Below, one piece after another: positions 1 to 7,479 of a DNA stretch of 64,000 nt; the stretch's first letter is position 1; every line of letters begins with the position of its first letter. The stretch spans positions 1-64,000 of the forward strand of contig NZ_JAKHEX010000002.1 of NCBI RefSeq assembly GCF_023130475.1, in the 5' to 3' direction. The notes under the pieces are model-generated. The model saw only the letters and a program-made list of their open reading frames with translations, was not told where the DNA came from and did not search any database. Origin of the DNA: Aciditerrimonas ferrireducens (GTDB lineage Bacteria; Actinomycetota; Acidimicrobiia; Acidimicrobiales; UBA8190). The position numbers and the translations under genes were made by a program.

Positions 1-1016
1 GCGGGCTCGACGGTCTGGAGGCGGTCGAAGACGCAGACGTCGGCCTGGTAGCCGGGCCCGAGGTGACCGAGGTGGGTGAAGCCGTGGTAGGCGGCCGGGT
101 TGGCGGTGGCGAGGACGAAGGCGTCGGTATCAGGCACGCCGTGGCGAATGGCGAGGCGGACGCAGTCGTTCATGTGGCCGAGCTCCACCAAGGTGGTGGG
201 CTCGCGGTCGTCGGTGCAGAGGGCCACGAGGTCGGTGCCGTGGCGGAGCACGGTGGGGATGAGAGCGGCCAGGTTCTGGCTGGCCGAGCCTTGGCGGACG
301 AAGACCCACATGCCCTTGGCCCGGCGTTCCTCGGCCTCGGCGAGGGTGGTGCACTCGTGGTCGGACTCGACCCCGGCGGCCAGGTAGGCGTCGAGCTGGG
401 GGCCGTGGAGGCCAGGGGCGTGGCCGTCGACCCGCCGGCGGCCGGCCCGGGCGATCTTGGCCCGGATGGTGGGGTCGCCGGCCACCACCCCGGGGAAGTC
501 CATGACCTCGGCGAGGCCGATGGCCCCGAGGTCCTCGAGGAGCACCCCGACCTCCTCGGGGCCGAGGCTGGCGCCGGGGCTCTCGAAGGGGGAGGCCGGG
601 ACGCAGCTGGAGGCGCAGATGCCGAAGGTGAAGGGCAGGCGGCGGGCCGCCTCGGCCAGCGCTGCCACCCCGGGGACCCCGGCGACGTTGGCGATCTCGT
701 GGGGGTCGGCGGCCACCGCCGTGGTGCCCCGGGGCAGGACGGTGGCCACGAACTGGTCCACCCAGAGCTTCGTGGACTCCAGGTGCATGTGGGCGTCGAT
801 GAGCCCGGGGGTGAGGGCCGCCCCGTCGACGTCGATGACCTCGGCGGCGTCCCGGGTGCCCCAGGCGCAGACCACGCCGTCGGCGATGGCCAGGTCGGTG
901 GGCACCCACTGGCGGGTGGCGCAGGCCAGCACCCGGCCGCCTCGCAGGAGGAGGTCGGCTGGCTGCTCGCCTCGGGCGACGGCCAGGGCCCGCTCGGATG
1001 CCGGGGGTCGGGCCAT
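1..1016 (-). CDS. ade: Adenine deaminase, N-terminal part (cut by window edge)
   Basis: This gene deaminates adenine to hypoxanthine and ammonia, feeding the xanthine dehydrogenase encoded upstream in the same operon. Its ATG at 1014-1016 overlaps the stop codon of add (ATGA). The first 338 residues are visible and the C-terminal part lies outside the window. The amidohydrolase metal motif DAHMHLE occurs near residue 70. It is followed by GTTAVAADPHEIANVAG, which is the family signature of AdeC-type adenine deaminases rather than generic amidohydrolases. A later DDREP stretch and the sequence ATANPAAYHG also fit. It is the last visible gene of a five-gene purine operon read right to left. Assignment is strong; the missing end prevents a check of the C-terminal domain. 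Confidence 0.9.
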   Translation of the reverse strand, partial: MARPPASERALAVARGEQPADLLLRGGRVLACATRQWVPTDLAIADGVVCAWGTRDAAEVIDVDGAALTPGLIDAHMHLESTKLWVDQFVATVLPRGTTAVAADPHEIANVAGVPGVAALAEAARRLPFTFGICASSCVPASPFESPGASLGPEEVGVLLEDLGAIGLAEVMDFPGVVAGDPTIRAKIARAGRRRVDGHAPGLHGPQLDAYLAAGVESDHECTTLAEAEERRAKGMWVFVRQGSASQNLAALIPTVLRHGTDLVALCTDDREPTTLVELGHMNDCVRLAIRHGVPDTDAFVLATANPAAYHGFTHLGHLGPGYQADVCVFDRLQTVEP

Positions 1017-2068
1017 CAGGCCCTGGCCTCGGCGTGGACCTGGTCCCAGGCTTCGAGGCGCCTGGCCAGGTGCTCTCGGGTGGCGGCGTCGCAGAAGGCG
1101 GCCCGGAGGCCGGCCCGCTGGGCCTCGGCCAGCCGGGGCAGCCCCCAGTGGGCGACGGCCGCGGCCCGGGCCAGCTCTTCGGGCAGGTCGATGCCGAAGG
1201 TCAGCGGGTCGTCGGTGCCGATGCTCAGGGGCACTCCGGCCCGGTCGAGGAGCGCCAGGGGGTGGTGTTCGAGGCTGCCGTAGAGCAGGTGGGCGTTGGA
1301 GGTGGGGCAGACCGAGAGGGTGATCGCCTCGGCGGCCAGGCGGGTCAGGAGGCCGGGGTCCTCGGCGGCCCGGACCCCGTGGTCGATGCGACGGACCCCG
1401 AGCTGCTCGAGGGCCGCCACCACCCCCTCGGGGCCCGAGGATTCCCCGGCGTGGGCGGTGACCCCGAGGCCGATGCGGCGGGCCTCGGCGAAGGCCTCGC
1501 CGAACACCGGGCGGTGGGCGCCGGGGGCCCGCTCGTCCCCGTCGACCCCGAGGCCCACCACCCGGGCAGGGCGCTCCCGGGCGAGCTCGGCGAGGACCTG
1601 GCGGACCTGGTCGTCGGGCTGGTCCCGGCGCAAGGAGACCACGAGGCGGCAATCAGCGGCGCCCTCGTCGGCCGCCCGGTCGAACCCGGCGCAGACCGCC
1701 GCCACGAGCCGGGGACGGGGCAGGCCGGTCCAGTGGGTCGGGTTGACCGTGACTTCGGCGTAGGCCACGCCGCTCGCCCCGAGGAAACGGGCGAAGCCGG
1801 CCGCCTGGTCGAGGGCCTGCTCCTCGGTCCGGACCAGGGAGCACCACCAGTCCAAGGCGGCCAGGAAGTCGGCCAGGTCCTCGGTGGCGAAGGCCCAGGC
1901 CACCCGCGCCTCGACCGCCGGTTCCCTCGCGGCCCGGGCCAGCTCGGCGACCCGCTTCGGCGAGAAACTGCCCTCGAGGTGGACGTGGAGCTCGACGGTC
2001 GGCAGGCCGAGGAGATCCTGGCGGGTCGGCGTCGGTGCGGGGTCAGGGTGGCCGCTGGTCGGGCTCAC
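1016..2068 (-). CDS. add: Adenosine deaminase
   Basis: Predicted zinc hydrolase of about 350 residues that converts adenosine to inosine. The HVHLEGS motif near residue 30 supplies the first zinc ligands. HAGE, SVCPTSN and IGTDDPLTF appear in the usual order for the adenosine/AMP deaminase family, including the catalytic Asp pair in TDDP. The GTG start at 2066-2068 overlaps the stop of the molybdenum subunit of xanthine dehydrogenase (GTGA), indicating translational coupling, and no better in-frame start exists downstream. Together with adenine deaminase it channels adenine compounds into hypoxanthine metabolism. An aminodeoxyfutalosine deaminase is possible by homology, but the purine operon context favours adenosine. 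Confidence 0.87.
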   Translation of the reverse strand: MSPTSGHPDPAPTPTRQDLLGLPTVELHVHLEGSFSPKRVAELARAAREPAVEARVAWAFATEDLADFLAALDWWCSLVRTEEQALDQAAGFARFLGASGVAYAEVTVNPTHWTGLPRPRLVAAVCAGFDRAADEGAADCRLVVSLRRDQPDDQVRQVLAELARERPARVVGLGVDGDERAPGAHRPVFGEAFAEARRIGLGVTAHAGESSGPEGVVAALEQLGVRRIDHGVRAAEDPGLLTRLAAEAITLSVCPTSNAHLLYGSLEHHPLALLDRAGVPLSIGTDDPLTFGIDLPEELARAAAVAHWGLPRLAEAQRAGLRAAFCDAATREHLARRLEAWDQVHAEARA

Positions 2069-4368
2069 GGCCGGGGGTCTCCGGGGGTGGCGAGGGCGAT
2101 GTCGGCGGGGCGGACCGGCACCCGGGTGAGGGGGAGGCCGGTGGCGGCCCGGATGGCGGCCACGACCGCCGGGGTGGAGGAGATCGTGGGGGGCTCGCCC
2201 ACCCCTTTCGCCCCGAAGGGGGCCCCGGGCTCGGGTTCCTCGACGAGGGCGGCGACGGCCACGTCGGGCATGTCGAGGGCGGTGGGGATGAGGTAGTCGG
2301 TGAACGAGGGGTTCCGGACCCGACCCTGGTCGAGGACGATCTCCTCCATGACCGCCAGGCCCACGCCCTGGGCGATGCCGCCCTCGATCTGGCCGAGGAC
2401 CTGGAGGGGGTTGAGGACCCGGCCGACGTCCTGGGCGGTGGCGATCTGGACCACCTTCACGAGGCCGAGGTCCAGGTCCACGTCGACCACGGCCCGGTGG
2501 GCGGCGAAGGCGAAGGCCACGTGGGCGTCCCCCTGGCCTCGCTCGTCGAGGGGCTCGGTCTGGCGGTGGTGGAAGGTGACGGTCTCCTCCAGGGGCCCCT
2601 CGGCGAGCAGCTCGGCGACCGAGAGCGCGTCGGCCCCCTCGAGGGCCTGGACCGCCCCTTCGGCGAGGACCAGGCGGCCCGGGTCGGTGCCGAGGCGGCG
2701 GGCAGCCCGCTCGAGGAGCCGGCCGGCCACCGCCCGGCAGGCCTCGGCCACCGCCCCGCCGGACATCCAGGTCTGGCGGCTGGCCGAGGTGGAGCCAGCC
2801 GAGCCGATGCGCGCGGTGCTGGGCGGGGCGAGGACCACCCGCTCGACACCGAGCTCCTCTTCGCAGATCTGGCGGGCCAGGGTCACGAACCCCTGGCCGA
2901 CCTCGGCGGCCGCGCAGGTCACGGTGGCCAGGGGGCCGTCTTCGGCGAGCTCCAGGCGGACCCTGGCCTCCGAGGCGTCGTCGAAGCCCTCGGAGTACAT
3001 GAGGTTCTTGTAGCCCACCGCGAAGCCCACTCCCCGGCGGACCCGGCTGCGGGTCGCCGTGCGGCCGGCTCCCCCGGGGAGGGCCACGTCGGGCAGGGCC
3101 TCGGGGCCCACCGCCGGGAGGGGCGCGCCAGCGGCCGCCTCGATGACTTGGGCGACCGGGGCGCTGCCCTCGATGCGCTGTCCGGTGATGAGGGTGTCGC
3201 CGTGGCGCAGGGCGTTGGCCAGGCGGAGCTGGACCGGGTCCATCCCGAGGGCCGCCGCGAGCTTGTCCATCTGGGCCTCGTAGGCGAAGCAGGCCTGGAC
3301 GGCCCCGAAGCCCCGCATGGCCCCGCAGGGCGGGTTGTTCGTCCGGACCACCCAGCCGTCGACGGTGGCGTTCGGCACCCGGTAGGGGCCGGTGGCGAAG
3401 GCGGTGGCGTTCGAGATGACGGCGGTCGACGAGGAGGCGTAGGCCCCGCCGTCGAGCAGGACCCGAGCGTCGACCCGGACGAGGCGGCCCTGGCGGTCCG
3501 CCTGGTGGCGGAGCCAGATGCGGGCCGGGTGGCGGTGCACGTGGGAGAAGAACGAGTCCTCCCGGGACAGGACCATCTTCACCGGCCGGCCGGTGGCCAG
3601 GGCGAGGAGGCAGAGGTGGACCTGGATGCTGACGTCCTCCCGGGCGCCGAAGGCCCCGCCGACCCCGGCCAGGTGGAGCCGGACCTTCTCGAGGGGCAGG
3701 CCCAGGCAGCGGGCCACCTGGTCCCGGTCGACGTGGAGCCACTGGGTGGCGATGTAGAGGTCCACGCCGCCGTCCTCGGCCGGCACGGCCAGGCCGGACT
3801 CGGGTCCCATGAAGGCCTGGTCCTGCATGCCGACCTCGTAGGTCCCCTCGACCACCACCTCGCCACGGGCCTCGGGGTCGCCGTGCTCGATGCGCAGGTG
3901 CCGGAAGACGTTGCCGTCGGGGTGGATGGGCGGGGCCGAGATGGCGTCCTCGGGGTCGACGAGGGGGTCCAGGGGCTCGTAGTCGACCAGGACCGCTGCG
4001 GCGGCCCGGCGGGCGGTCTCGGGGTGGTCGGCGGCGACGGCGACCACCGGCTCGCCCATGTAGCGGACCACGTCGGCGGCCAGGACCGGCTGGTCGGGGA
4101 TCTCGAGCCCGTAGGTCGGCGCCCCGGGCACGTCGGCAGCGGTCAGGACCGCCCGGACCCCGTCGATGGCCCAGGCCGGGCCGACGTCGAGACGGCGGAT
4201 GCGGGCCGAGGGGTGGGGGGAGCGCAGGACGTGGCCCCAGAGCATCCCCTCGGCAAAGAGGTCGGAGGAGAACTGGAACTGGCCCCGGACCTTGGGCACC
4301 CCGTCGGGTCGGGGGGCCGAGACCCCCACGCCCCGGGTGGCCCGACGGGGACGCTCGAGGACGGTCAC
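2065..4368 (-). CDS. pucD: Xanthine dehydrogenase, molybdopterin-binding subunit
   Basis: Large catalytic subunit (767 residues) of a three-subunit molybdenum hydroxylase oxidising hypoxanthine to xanthine and urate. The N-terminal hammerhead domain (about residues 10-140) is followed by two Moco-binding domains. GGAFG lies at residues 237-241, AMRGFG further on, and GVGEPP near residue 725 carries the presumed catalytic glutamate. It resembles PucD-type proteins more than CO dehydrogenases. The GTG start at 4366-4368 overlaps the stop of the Fe-S subunit gene. A longer open frame extends upstream but runs over the Fe-S gene. The order FAD, Fe-S, Mo subunit with GTGA overlaps and downstream adenine/adenosine deaminases supports a purine role. 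No XdhC-like insertion factor is visible here. Confidence 0.88.
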   Translation of the reverse strand: MTVLERPRRATRGVGVSAPRPDGVPKVRGQFQFSSDLFAEGMLWGHVLRSPHPSARIRRLDVGPAWAIDGVRAVLTAADVPGAPTYGLEIPDQPVLAADVVRYMGEPVVAVAADHPETARRAAAAVLVDYEPLDPLVDPEDAISAPPIHPDGNVFRHLRIEHGDPEARGEVVVEGTYEVGMQDQAFMGPESGLAVPAEDGGVDLYIATQWLHVDRDQVARCLGLPLEKVRLHLAGVGGAFGAREDVSIQVHLCLLALATGRPVKMVLSREDSFFSHVHRHPARIWLRHQADRQGRLVRVDARVLLDGGAYASSSTAVISNATAFATGPYRVPNATVDGWVVRTNNPPCGAMRGFGAVQACFAYEAQMDKLAAALGMDPVQLRLANALRHGDTLITGQRIEGSAPVAQVIEAAAGAPLPAVGPEALPDVALPGGAGRTATRSRVRRGVGFAVGYKNLMYSEGFDDASEARVRLELAEDGPLATVTCAAAEVGQGFVTLARQICEEELGVERVVLAPPSTARIGSAGSTSASRQTWMSGGAVAEACRAVAGRLLERAARRLGTDPGRLVLAEGAVQALEGADALSVAELLAEGPLEETVTFHHRQTEPLDERGQGDAHVAFAFAAHRAVVDVDLDLGLVKVVQIATAQDVGRVLNPLQVLGQIEGGIAQGVGLAVMEEIVLDQGRVRNPSFTDYLIPTALDMPDVAVAALVEEPEPGAPFGAKGVGEPPTISSTPAVVAAIRAATGLPLTRVPVRPADIALATPGDPRP

Positions 4369-4853
4369 CGGGTCACCGCCTGCTCGGCGAAGGCCCGGGC
4401 GGCCCGCTGGACGGCGTCGAGGATGCGGCCGTAGCCGGTGCAGCGGCAGAGGTTCCCGGAGATGGCCTCCCGGATCTCCCACTCACTCGGCTGGGGCACC
4501 CGGCGGAGCAGGTCGTGGACGGCCACGACGAGGCCGGGGGTGCAAAACCCGCACTGGACCGCCCCGGCCTCGACGAAGGCCCGCTGGATGGGGTCGAGGT
4601 CCTCGGGACCCTCGCCCCCGAGCCCCTCGACGGTGGTGATCTCGGCCCCCACGGCGCTCGCCGCCAGGACCAGGCAGGCGCAGACCAGGCGACCGTCAAG
4701 GAGGACCGAGCAGGAGCCGCACTCGCCTTGCTCGCAGGCGTTCTTCGAGCCGGGCAGGCCGAGGCGCTCCCGGAGGACGTAGAGGAGGCTCTCGCCGAGC
4801 CAGCTGCTGTCGACCTCCCGGGGGGTGCCGTTCACGACGAGCTCGTACCTCAC
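4365..4853 (-). CDS. pucE: Xanthine dehydrogenase, 2Fe-2S subunit
   Basis: Electron-transfer subunit (162 residues) with two [2Fe-2S] clusters. The plant-type ferredoxin cluster is made by Cys40, Cys45, Cys48 and Cys60 (spacing C-x4-C-x2-C-x11-C). The second, helical-bundle cluster is shown by QCGFCTPG and NLCRCTGY in the C-terminal half. Length and motif order match small subunits of bacterial xanthine dehydrogenases. The GTG start at 4851-4853 overlaps the FAD subunit stop, and the gene's own stop overlaps the next start, so all three subunits are translationally coupled and probably made in equal amounts. Confidence 0.92.
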   Translation of the reverse strand: MRYELVVNGTPREVDSSWLGESLLYVLRERLGLPGSKNACEQGECGSCSVLLDGRLVCACLVLAASAVGAEITTVEGLGGEGPEDLDPIQRAFVEAGAVQCGFCTPGLVVAVHDLLRRVPQPSEWEIREAISGNLCRCTGYGRILDAVQRAARAFAEQAVTR

Positions 4854-5755
4854 GCCGCCACCTCCCCGAGGGCCGCGCCGGGCGCCGGTCGGAGGAGCCG
4901 CTCGAGGGCCCGGGCGACGCAGACCCCGACGGCGTGGCGGCGGTAAGCGGCGCTGGAGCGGTGGTCGTCGATGGGCTGGGCGGCCTCGGCCACCAGGCGC
5001 CGGACCTCGGCCAGGGCGGCGTCGCCGTCGCGAAGCTCGAAGGCGGACGTGGCGGTGGGCCCGGTGCCCTGGGGCACGAGCTGCTCGGCCAGGTAGGCCT
5101 CGGCGGCCCGGGCCCGCAGGGGGGTGGGGCCGACCGAGCCGAGGGCGATGCGGACCTGGCCGGTCCCCGGGTCGAGGACGACGCAGACGCTGGCCACGGC
5201 GATGACCATGGCGTTGCGGGTCCCGACCTTCACGAACTCCTGGCGGCCGAAGGGGGCGGGGAACCGGACGGCGACGAGGAGCTCGTCGGGTCGGCGGGCG
5301 CAACGCTTGGGCCCGAGGAGGAACGCCTCGAGGGGAAGGGTCCGGGTCCCCTGGGCGCTGGCCAGCTCGACCTCGGCGTCGAGGGCGAGGAGCACCGGCA
5401 GGGTGTCGCCGGCGGGCGAGGCGGTCACGAGGTTGCCGCCGATCGTCCCGGCGTTGCGGATCTGGGGCGACCCGACGGTGCGGGCCGCCTGGGCGAGGGC
5501 TGGGGCCAGCTCGGCCAGGGGCGGTTCGAGGAGCTGGGTGTACGTGACCCCCGCCCCAAGCCGGAGCTGGCCGTCGCTCTGCTGCCACTGCCCGAGGGCG
5601 TCGATCCGGGACACCGCCAGGATCGCCTCGGGGCGTCGGCGAGCGAAGTTCACCTCGACCATGAAGTCGGTGCCCCCGGCGAGGACTTCGGGGGGCGGGT
5701 CGGCGGCGAGGGCCTGGAGGGCCTCGGGGACCGACCTGGCCACGGTGACCGTCAT
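4850..5755 (-). CDS. pucC: Xanthine dehydrogenase, FAD-binding subunit
   Basis: FAD subunit (301 residues) of the molybdenum hydroxylase. LAGGTDFM near residue 26 and the later TIGGNL motif are the two conserved flavin pyrophosphate-binding stretches of the CO dehydrogenase medium-chain family. The C-terminal third has the CO_deh_flav_C-type fold sequence. It is the first gene of the operon. The ATG at 5753-5755 lies 7 nt from a -10-like box with a perfect TTGACA 18 nt further upstream, so the transcript is probably leaderless; no Shine-Dalgarno sequence is seen. It diverges from the 5892 operon across a shared intergenic region holding a GlnR-type operator. Confidence 0.9.
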   Translation of the reverse strand: MTVTVARSVPEALQALAADPPPEVLAGGTDFMVEVNFARRRPEAILAVSRIDALGQWQQSDGQLRLGAGVTYTQLLEPPLAELAPALAQAARTVGSPQIRNAGTIGGNLVTASPAGDTLPVLLALDAEVELASAQGTRTLPLEAFLLGPKRCARRPDELLVAVRFPAPFGRQEFVKVGTRNAMVIAVASVCVVLDPGTGQVRIALGSVGPTPLRARAAEAYLAEQLVPQGTGPTATSAFELRDGDAALAEVRRLVAEAAQPIDDHRSSAAYRRHAVGVCVARALERLLRPAPGAALGEVAA

Positions 5756-5762
5756 CCGCCCA

Positions 5763-5792
5763 AGCGTCGCACGGCTTTCAACCTTTTGTCAA
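5763..5792 (-). promoter_or_regulatory. Promoter of the xanthine dehydrogenase operon
   Basis: On the minus strand TTGACA (5787-5792) is separated by 18 nt from GACGCT (5763-5768), and the ATG starts 7 nt later. The -35 is perfect for a housekeeping sigma factor while the -10 is weak. The distance to the start codon implies a leaderless message. Confidence 0.6.
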
Positions 5793-5829
5793 CGCGCGGA
5801 GGACAGGAGACGGGGTATCGGCAGCAACG

Positions 5830-5867
5830 GTGACGATGCGGAAACAGCCCGGAAACACGCAGGAAAC
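5830..5867 (+). promoter_or_regulatory. GlnR-type operator, four units
   Basis: GTGAC (5830), GAAAC (5841), GAAAC (5852) and GAAAC (5863) follow each other at exact 11-nt steps with 6-nt spacers. This matches the known actinobacterial GlnR consensus gTnAc-n6-GaAAc. The site lies between the divergent xanthine dehydrogenase operon and the 5892 operon. Its last unit overlaps the expected -35 of the plus-strand promoter (-10 at 5880), a position suited to activation under nitrogen limitation. The regulator gene itself is not in the window. Confidence 0.7.
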
Positions 5868-5879
5868 AGGCCGTCGGAG

Positions 5880-5885
5880 TAGGCT
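5880..5885 (+). promoter_or_regulatory. -10 box (TAGGCT) of the 5892 operon
   Basis: TAGGCT sits 6 nt before the ATG at 5892, the spacing seen at many genes here and expected for a leaderless transcript. There is no good -35, consistent with activator dependence on the adjoining operator. Confidence 0.5.
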
Positions 5886-5891
5886 GCTGCC

Positions 5892-6242
5892 ATGGCGCTG
5901 GACGCGGTCGGCAACGCAGTCGGCAACGCGGTTGGCACGGCCGAGGGGCAGCCGTCGGAGGCCCAGGGGGAAGCGGCGGCCGCCCCGTGGCTGCGGGCCG
6001 AGGCGACGGTCGAGCCCTTCGTGCCCGGTCAGCGGGGACCCCACGTCGAGGCCCTGGCCGAGGCGGCCCGTTCGGCCGGGGTGCGGCTCGTGGTGGGGCC
6101 CTTCGGGGACCTCGTGGAGGGGCCGGCCGAGGCGGTGGCCCGGGCGCTCGCCGAGGCCGTCCGGGCGGCCTTCGCCGCCGGGGCGAGCCGGCTGACGGTG
6201 CAGGTGACCCGGGAGGAGCCACCGGAGCCGACCGATGCCTGA
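5892..6242 (+). CDS. MTH1187/YkoF-type thiamine-binding family protein
   Basis: Small protein of 116 residues. After a low-complexity alanine- and glycine-rich start of about 30 residues, the rest reads like the MTH1187 (UPF0045) family. It has a beta strand AEATVEPFV, a conserved GPHV, a VVGPFGDLVEG strand and a final LTVQVTREE strand. Family members are small ferredoxin-fold proteins, some shown to bind thiamine or hydroxymethylpyrimidine; the actual ligand here is unknown. It heads the operon leading to the ammonia-lyase-like gene, directly behind the GlnR-type operator and a leaderless promoter. A role in binding a heterocyclic nitrogen compound is an inference from context only. Confidence 0.65.
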   Translation: MALDAVGNAVGNAVGTAEGQPSEAQGEAAAAPWLRAEATVEPFVPGQRGPHVEALAEAARSAGVRLVVGPFGDLVEGPAEAVARALAEAVRAAFAAGASRLTVQVTREEPPEPTDA

Positions 6243-6267
6243 CAGTTTGTTGAGGCTCGGGTAGCCT
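6239..6267 (+). promoter_or_regulatory. Internal promoter before the ammonia-lyase-like gene
   Basis: CTGACA (6239-6244) is followed after 17 nt by TAGCCT (6262-6267). The 13-nt string TGACAGTTTGTTG that starts in the -35 recurs exactly in the -35 region of the NCS1 permease promoter at 14468-14480. This suggests a shared regulator as well as polymerase. Confidence 0.55.
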
Positions 6268-6318
6268 GCGGGCATCGACCGGATCCTGGTTCCCAACCCC
6301 CTCCAGCAGGACCCCGAG

Positions 6319-7479
6319 GTGCTGGCCGTGACCCTGGGCCCACCGGACGACGCGCCGCTGCGGTTCCATCGGCGGCTGCCGGGGTACGAGCCGACGCCGT
6401 TGCGGGACCTGCCGGCCCTGGCCGAGGAGCTGGGGGTGGGGCAGGTGCTGCTGAAGGACGAGTCGAGCCGGCTGGGCCTGCCGTCGTTCAAGGCCCTCGG
6501 GGCCTCCTGGGCCCTCTACCGGACCCTCGAGGCCCACCTGGGCCGGAGCCTGGAGCCCTGGGCGAACCTCGGGGAGCTGGCCGAGCGGCTGGCGCCGGCG
6601 CTGCCCCTGCGGGTGGTGGCGGCCACCGACGGGAACCACGGCCGGGCGGTGGCGGCCATGGCCCGGCAGCTGGGCCTGGGCTGTCGGATCTTCGTCCCGC
6701 GGGGCACCGCGGCCGCCCGGATCGCGGCCATCGAGGGCGAGGGGGCGAGCTGCGAGGTGGTCGAGGGGGACTACGACGCCGCCGTGGCTCGTTCGGCGGC
6801 CGAGGCGGCCGAGGACCGAAGCGGCCGGACCCTGGTGGTCTCGGACACCTCCTGGCCGGGCTACGAGGACGTGCCGCGCTGGGTCAGCGAGGGTTACAGC
6901 ACCATGCTGGCCGAGGTCGACGAAGCCCTGGCTGCCCGGGGCGAGGGGCCGGTGGACCTGGTGGTGGTGCCCATGGGGGTCGGGGCCCTGGCCGCCGGGG
7001 TGGTGCGGCACTACCGGCGCCCCGGCCTGGCTGACCCGCCGGCCATCTTGGGGGTCGAGCCGGTCGGGGCTGACTGCGTGGGCCAGTCCCTGCGGGCCAA
7101 GGAGCGGCGGACCCTTCGGGACTACCGGCCATCAATCATGGCCGGGTTGAACTGTGAGACCCCGTCGCTGGTGGCCTGGCCGTTGGTGGCCGGGGGGCTG
7201 AGCGGGGCGGTGGCGGTGACCGACGAGGAGGCAGCTGCGGCCATGGTGGCCCTGGCCGCCCAGGGCGTGGTGGCCGGGGAGACGGGGGCGGCGGCCCTGG
7301 CCGGACTGCGGGTGGTGCTGGACGGCCCCGGGGCGGCCGAGCGCCGGCGCCTGTTGCGGGCCGGGCCGGGGCAGCGGGTCCTGCTGCTCTGCACCGAGGG
7401 GGCCACGGACCCCGAGGCCTACCGGCGGCTGGTGGGCCGGGACCCCGAGGCGGTGGCGGCGGGGGGCGCGGCGTCGTGA
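6319..7479 (+). CDS. Diaminopropionate ammonia-lyase-like PLP enzyme
   Basis: Fold-type II PLP enzyme of 386 residues from this start. LPGYEPTPL near residue 20 matches the GYxPTPL of YgeX-type 2,3-diaminopropionate ammonia-lyases. KDESSRLGLPSFKALG holds the PLP lysine, ATDGNHG the substrate/phosphate loop, and PMGVGALAAG the glycine-rich PLP phosphate loop. YgeX belongs to a urate degradation gene set in enterobacteria, and here the enzyme neighbours 8-oxoguanine deaminase and hydantoinase, so a purine-ring role is likely. Start: GTG 6319 has AGGA 7 nt upstream. The promoter, however, places a leaderless 5' end at 6274, where the in-frame codon is ATC; the 15 extra codons (IDRILVPNPLQQDPE) look protein-like. 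The true start is therefore open. The stop overlaps the next start (GTGA). Confidence 0.8.
   Translation: MLAVTLGPPDDAPLRFHRRLPGYEPTPLRDLPALAEELGVGQVLLKDESSRLGLPSFKALGASWALYRTLEAHLGRSLEPWANLGELAERLAPALPLRVVAATDGNHGRAVAAMARQLGLGCRIFVPRGTAAARIAAIEGEGASCEVVEGDYDAAVARSAAEAAEDRSGRTLVVSDTSWPGYEDVPRWVSEGYSTMLAEVDEALAARGEGPVDLVVVPMGVGALAAGVVRHYRRPGLADPPAILGVEPVGADCVGQSLRAKERRTLRDYRPSIMAGLNCETPSLVAWPLVAGGLSGAVAVTDEEAAAAMVALAAQGVVAGETGAAALAGLRVVLDGPGAAERRRLLRAGPGQRVLLLCTEGATDPEAYRRLVGRDPEAVAAGGAAS

Noticed and set aside
2035-4434. 799-codon plus-strand frame antisense to xanthine dehydrogenase
   Set aside because: Shadow of the high-GC third-position bias of the real minus-strand gene; no motif.
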